A stretch of DNA of 64,000 nt, taken from assembly GCF_003590095.1 (NCBI RefSeq), contig NC_039494.1, forward strand, positions 1,612,001 through 1,676,000, given 5' to 3'. The notes under the pieces were generated by a model. It was given only the letters and a program-made list of their open reading frames with translations. It was not told where the DNA came from and searched no databases. Each line of letters begins with the position of its first letter. The stretch's first letter is position 1. Made by a program: the position numbers and the translations under genes. This DNA comes from Trichoplusia ni (taxonomy: Eukaryota > Arthropoda > Insecta > Lepidoptera > Noctuidae). Of the stretch, positions 58,804 through 64,000 are shown piece after piece.

Positions 58804-61800
58804 GTGAGTTTAATTATTTATTAATAATATAGGTAATTACATTTTATTTTGTTTTTAGTTTTAATTTTTTATCAATTCTTACCTATTAACACTAAAATAA
58901 ATATCTAAAGAAATAAAAAATTACATCAAAAATATAAAACATGCTCAGTAATTAAATATTATTATACCTAATCACAATTCTATGTAAACATAAGTTTCAA
59001 TATGTGTAGCAATTTAACGAGTTTTCGAACAGTCTGCATCAGTGTTCACAATCTAATTGCAAAATAAAACTTCGTAAATTGTAAACAATATTAATTCTGC
59101 GTTGTGTACAGTGAATACATTACAAATATTAACCAACTGGTAACCGTATTTATTTACACGAGGTTGGCTGCGTACTTTTTTTATTTACATCATAGTATAA
59201 TGTAATAGAACCGCAAAAAGTTAATCTAAATTACCGCATTATTACCTGATAGTCATATTGTGAGAAATCTTAGATTATCTTCACGTTGGTAAGAATTAAG
59301 TCTTATCAAGTGTGTCTGAATTCGTATTATAATTGAATCCGTTTCGAATCGCAGATTTCCATTAGAAGATAACCACGTCCTGAGAAACGCTTGTCAGACT
59401 TTCGAACTATTTACTTAAATGAACGACTGTGCAACATTCATTAAATACAGCGTGTACGCACCACTACACAGCTCTTTACAAATACGTAGCAATGTTACAG
59501 AAATATATGTTTAATATAATTATTAAAAAAAATAATTTTGTTGTTTTGTATACATATTTTTATGTAATACATATCAACACCGCTAATTATAATTACAACA
59601 ACAATTTATCAGGTGACTGGCGCGATGTTACGAAAATGAAACTAGATTATGAGGCCAATGTTAATGTAAAAAACAATGGCGACGTTATGTCAAGACAAGC
59701 TTTAGAATCGAGGAAATGTTTCCGAGTTCGTAACGAAAAGAGTTAATTACGAAAAAACTATGCACGCCTGAATGGCAACCGCAATCATGTTCCAAGTCCC
59801 TACGTAATCACTCAAAACTTCAGTACTACGGTATCGCGATAACAGTTACCGGCAATGTAATTATCAGTTATAAACATTACATTACATAAACTTCAGTCAA
59901 AAAAGATTTGTTTGTCAAAATAAATTTCGCGCATAAAACACTCTCATAAAATATTTTTAGAAGACATGACAATGAATCACATGTTAATAATGGCTACATT
60001 TAACTTACACGTGTAAATACTTGTTATTTGGGTAATTTACATTTATGTTTTGTAAAACTAATTTCTTTGAAATAACAGAAGGTAGAGACAGGGAAGACAA
60101 TTTGGTTCCCAAACATTCAAGTTAACATTAATTTGTCGAAGTTTTAGAATTACTAGAGCGTGAATATTAATAATCTTTCAGCACCAAAGTTCATTTAAAG
60201 AATTGAATTCCTAAACTTAAATAGCAAGCAATTATCTATCATAAAAGGTTCACCGTTCTCTTGTAATGGGCCATAGACCGGAAACGGATGAGTAGTCTTG
60301 CAAGACTTACGTTCTTGGGACGGGAAGCAGATCATAGTACAATGGACTCATTACGCAAGTGAATCTTAGTGTCCACCTCCCGTAGGCTCCCTTATGACAC
60401 AATAAGAATACTCTAATATTTTGCTTTCGTACTCGTAGTAGTATCGTAGCCACCTGAATCGGGAACTCTGCCGAAGTTCCCGATTTCCCGATTCCTCAGC
60501 TACTTTTTTTATCAAATCTTAAAATCTAAATTTGCCACATTGTAAGCCTCTCATGATTTTATTGAGAGTAAGTTATTAATAGTTTACATTCTAGCTTTCA
60601 TTTGCTTGAAAACTCTTCTAGCTAGTGAAGATGGAAATCGTCCGCTTTTCGAATGGAAATTGTAATTTGTTTAAATTAGGTTCACTGGTGAATGCTCCGT
60701 CAACATTTAACGTTTTTCTGAAGTAGAATTTCAGGATATTACAATTTTCATGTCGTCTCATTAGTAACTTTCTAAACATTATATCATAGTACCTACTTAA
60801 ATGCATATCTAAATCATTTAACGATATCTTAGGACTTGCAACTAATCTAAGATTAACTCGAGAACAGATGATTCCGCAACAGGTAGTCAACAAGGCTTAC
60901 TCCCAGATCAGTTTGATTGCACTTAATTGAATATATCAATAGATCATTATCACAATCGACAGTTACTCAATGTTTGTTGTCGTGAATCCTTGGTAGTGTG
61001 TGGTGCGCACGCCAAGCACGTGCGATGCATTAAGCAAGTAGGTGCCGATGCCGGCGGGCCCGCAGCGACTAGCCGCTTGCAAAACGCATCGCTTTCTATT
61101 CACTAGAACCTTCGAAAATGCAGAAAAGTGCTATAATTATAAAACATCGTACTTCACTTCTTTGTAGGCGTTAGGCATGTGATTTAATACATGCGCCAAT
61201 TCACACGCGAACGTTGTAGACATGTACAAGTGCAGACGTCCCCATCACTAAACATTTTCTCATCGACCATTCATGACTGACAGGAAACTACAACAGTCAG
61301 TTATTAGCGTTCTCAGTCAATAATTGGAAGATGTAACCGACGAACTGTTATTAGAAAGCTGAGAACATAATTGATTACACCAAATGCTTATTAACACTTC
61401 AGTTTCCTGCAATTTTATTTAAATCAAACTAGTTCGTCTAGGAGGTTAAACAAAGGTTGAAAATAAAAATTATTTTTCATTTAGAGGAATCACTGATATT
61501 TATTTATTATAATATCCTCCAACACCAAACATAAGGAAAGTTGTAGAGTACCTATCTATTTTCCGCATGTTATAACATTGTTAGCTATGTGCTATGTTCA
61601 CTGATCCATATCGAAACACCGCTAATGTTATACAAGGAAGCCGTAATGCACTATCGGAATTTCAGGATGATCTTTGCATGATGATAAATAATAATAACAT
61701 ATAATTAAAGTGATAGATGCGTCGTCACAACTCGGTGCTGTCTAGGTGTTACCGGGGCACAATATTTTTTTTTATCACAACCTAATGTTGTTTTAATAAC

Positions 61801-62627
61801 ATTTTAATGTAAGATTGTCAATCGGCTAGGAAGAGTCGGTGAAGTGTGAAAGTTCATAGAGAATTACACAACGGTATCGTTTGATACGGCAGCTGTGCAG
61901 TGCAGTAGGTGAATATGTAAAATGAGTTGCGTAATCATTGCAGTGCATTACGTCCCTGCGTTTTAATGCCCCGCTTCTGCATTACGGCATTAGAACTGCG
62001 AGCATGTTAGATAGGCCCGTTACTTGGGTCAATTGCAACTGTGTGTCACAACAATTGGCATGTTAAGATTGTAGTTTAAATGTTCATACTGAATAAGACA
62101 AATGATAAAGTAAGTTTGTTTGCATAGTTTTGTCAGACAAAACTTTCTTGGAGACAGTTCTCCAAAAATGATTCTGATTAACTGCTTATATTGCTGCTGC
62201 CATCAATGAATAATTATACTTAATTGAACAAATATAACACCTTAACACTCTTACTTACATCTAAACTAACCTCTCCAAAATTAGATCAAATGGGTACAAG
62301 TGTACCTAATCCGGTTTCAACTTTTTTACTGAACATATGATACAAGTCATCAATCAATGAATTTAGATGATAATTGTTAGATACGTTAAAATGTAATACA
62401 TTATAGTATCGATAGCGAGTTACGTACCCGTTAATCTATAATCTTACTCACTCATTACGTCTCATTACTTAGCTATTATAGTCTAACTTAAATAATAGTT
62501 AGCGAACAACATAATAACTGCCGCATGGTCTGACTTGCGGTGCTGATACAGTTGTAAGTTCACTTTTCTGGTTTAAGAATTATGAACGGTAAAGAGATGA
62601 TTAGTTACAAACGTACTTTCAAAGGAA
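58804..62627. other. Non-coding DNA, probably first intron
   Basis: AT-rich, with no coding exon I can support. A perfect 11-bp-arm hairpin (AATCGGGAACT, 7-base loop, inverse) is at 60457-60485. A GC-rich patch at 61000-61085 may be regulatory. Confidence 0.4.
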
Positions 62628-62890
62628 GTTGTGTTAAGTTAGCGGTAGGACCGTTGGTCTACGAAGTCAAAAGTCGCAGGTTTGATCCTTGTTACGCGTA
62701 TCGTAAATATTTTTATCAACACTATTAAATATTCAATTCAATTCAATTCAAATCATTTATTTCAGGACATGTCCATAGTGTTAGTAACAATGTTAACTTA
62801 ATATCTAGTGTTAGTAGGTACATATTAAAATCATTATAAAAAAATCATATAATCATATATAATTAAAATAGAATAAAATGAAAATAACTT
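62628..62890 (+). repeat. Probable tRNA-derived SINE with ATTCA tail
   Basis: A box A-like TAGCGGTAGGACC and a box B-like GGTTTGATCC lie about 36 bp apart (62640-62690). A (attca)n run follows at about 62728-62747, then 'aaatcatttatttcaggaca', which I associate with lepidopteran repeats. The tRNA part is degenerate, so no functional tRNA is claimed. Confidence 0.4.
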
Positions 62891-64000
62891 CTTAAAATAT
62901 TTTAGAGAACAAAAAATGATAATTGTTACATTACCTACAGACTACGACTACAGAAAACAATTACGTTATAACATAAATACTTATGAAAAGTAATAATAAA
63001 AAAGTAAATTTTGTAGAAAAATACAAGACAAATAAATCATTAACGGACTCACACAGTGTAATATAACATCTACAAAAGTACATAAACAGATACAATGTAT
63101 TTGCTTCCCAGGTAGTAAATCATAACAAAGAGAAACTCATTGTGACGATAGTTTTAACATACGACTTCTAGTATATAAACTGAATCAATCATCAATCGGT
63201 AACTACGGATCATTTGTAATGCAAAATCCTACGTGATATGACTATTTGTTTATCCTTTCGAGCACTCATCAATTTCCACACAATGAAAACTGTAGTAGAA
63301 ACTATAAGATTGAACGATATACTGCAACAAAAAGGGTCGCACGACTATCTGGATCAGATAAATCTATTGTTTGTACTTATCAAGGAAATTGTTGTCGCTA
63401 ATTAAAGTTTTATTAGAAAGACTTAACACCTCTGCATTTCTCTTCTTGGAATCGAACGGCAGATGAAGACGATTATAATTGTTTTCTTTTCATGAACACA
63501 AGTACGGTTTTCTTACAACGCAAATTTATAAGAAATGTTGAAAAAAAAAACTCTAAAAATTAGAATTACTTTGAAAAATGTAAAGTTACGTTACCATCCT
63601 TTTTTGGTCCCTTATTCGATAACCTCAAGTCCTTTGGTCATGTTGTTTAATTAAAAGCAAATATACAAAATAGCTAAACCCATAGCTAACCACAAATGTC
63701 GCGTTCAACACTATCATGCCAAGGCAATCGAGGCCTTTTAGTTAAAATCGAATAGATTATGTTAGATGACTCAAGGATTGGCTTTCACAAAAATCTCATT
63801 CACCTTATACGTGAAACTGAACTACCTTGGCTTAGTTACTTGACTTATCGATTAATTTGTTTCATTTCTGCATTCGAAATTCTTTTAATCGCGACATACG
63901 AGCGGTGCCGTGATTAAAACAATATCGAATTATTGTTTTACTATTCATTCGATTATCGTCTACTGTTTACTACACACAGTGCCATTATTTGTAGTGTTGT
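62891..64000. other. Non-coding AT-rich DNA
   Basis: Nothing recognisable to the end of the window. Confidence 0.45.

Overview
The window is insect nuclear DNA, most likely from a moth or butterfly. It is AT-rich, its genes have many short exons with GT-AG introns, and it carries repeats of kinds familiar from Lepidoptera: a Lep1-like Helitron, non-LTR tail fragments that open with a 'ctagctgttgcccgcgactt' type of sequence, and tRNA-derived SINEs. I see no bacterial, viral or plasmid backbone. Most of the sequence is non-coding, and most long open frames are chance or repeat-driven.

Three spliced genes, all on the + strand, lie in about 15 kb (36.8-52.1 kb), and I could join each one exon by exon in frame. 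(1) 36820-40017 is a secreted or anchored protein with one chitin-binding type-2 (CBM14) domain and a long Thr/Pro/Ser-rich tail, CPAP1-like, 746 aa from five exons. (2) 41146-48836 is a 17-exon gene for a 1219-aa protein resembling the QRICH2/C16orf96 (DUF4795) family, with a long TDKTS-type repeat, a Gly-rich part, coiled coils and clustered CxxC motifs. (3) 50056-52065 is the gamma subunit of translation factor eIF2B, 459 aa from four coding exons. The three share orientation but their functions are unrelated: cuticle, probable sperm flagellum or cytoskeleton, and translation initiation.

Regions by position. 0-12.1 kb is gene-poor, with only two weak exon or small-ORF candidates. 12.1-17.8 kb and 29.3-35.1 kb hold two nearly identical, same-orientation 5.7-kb mobile elements with inverted ends, a small palindromic MITE fused to the left end, and internal minisatellites that differ in copy number. 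The 11.5 kb between them holds a coding-like terminal exon on the minus strand (20.5 kb), a TATA/initiator-type promoter with a non-coding first exon (24.2 kb), and otherwise AT-rich DNA. The promoter may serve the CPAP1-like gene, which would put the second element copy inside its first intron. 52-58 kb is a graveyard of repeats: a perfect 18-bp hairpin, a tRNA-derived SINE, a degraded 'GGGCACGG' repeat, and a 696-bp element whose two 190-bp arms look identical. At 58.6 kb a textbook TATA + TCAGT promoter and a non-coding first exon point to another + strand gene whose coding part lies beyond the window. 59-64 kb shows only a probable SINE with an ATTCA tail.

The most unusual signals are the composite 5.7-kb element family, which has asymmetric tips and no recognisable transposase, and the perfect long inverted repeat at 56.6-57.3 kb.
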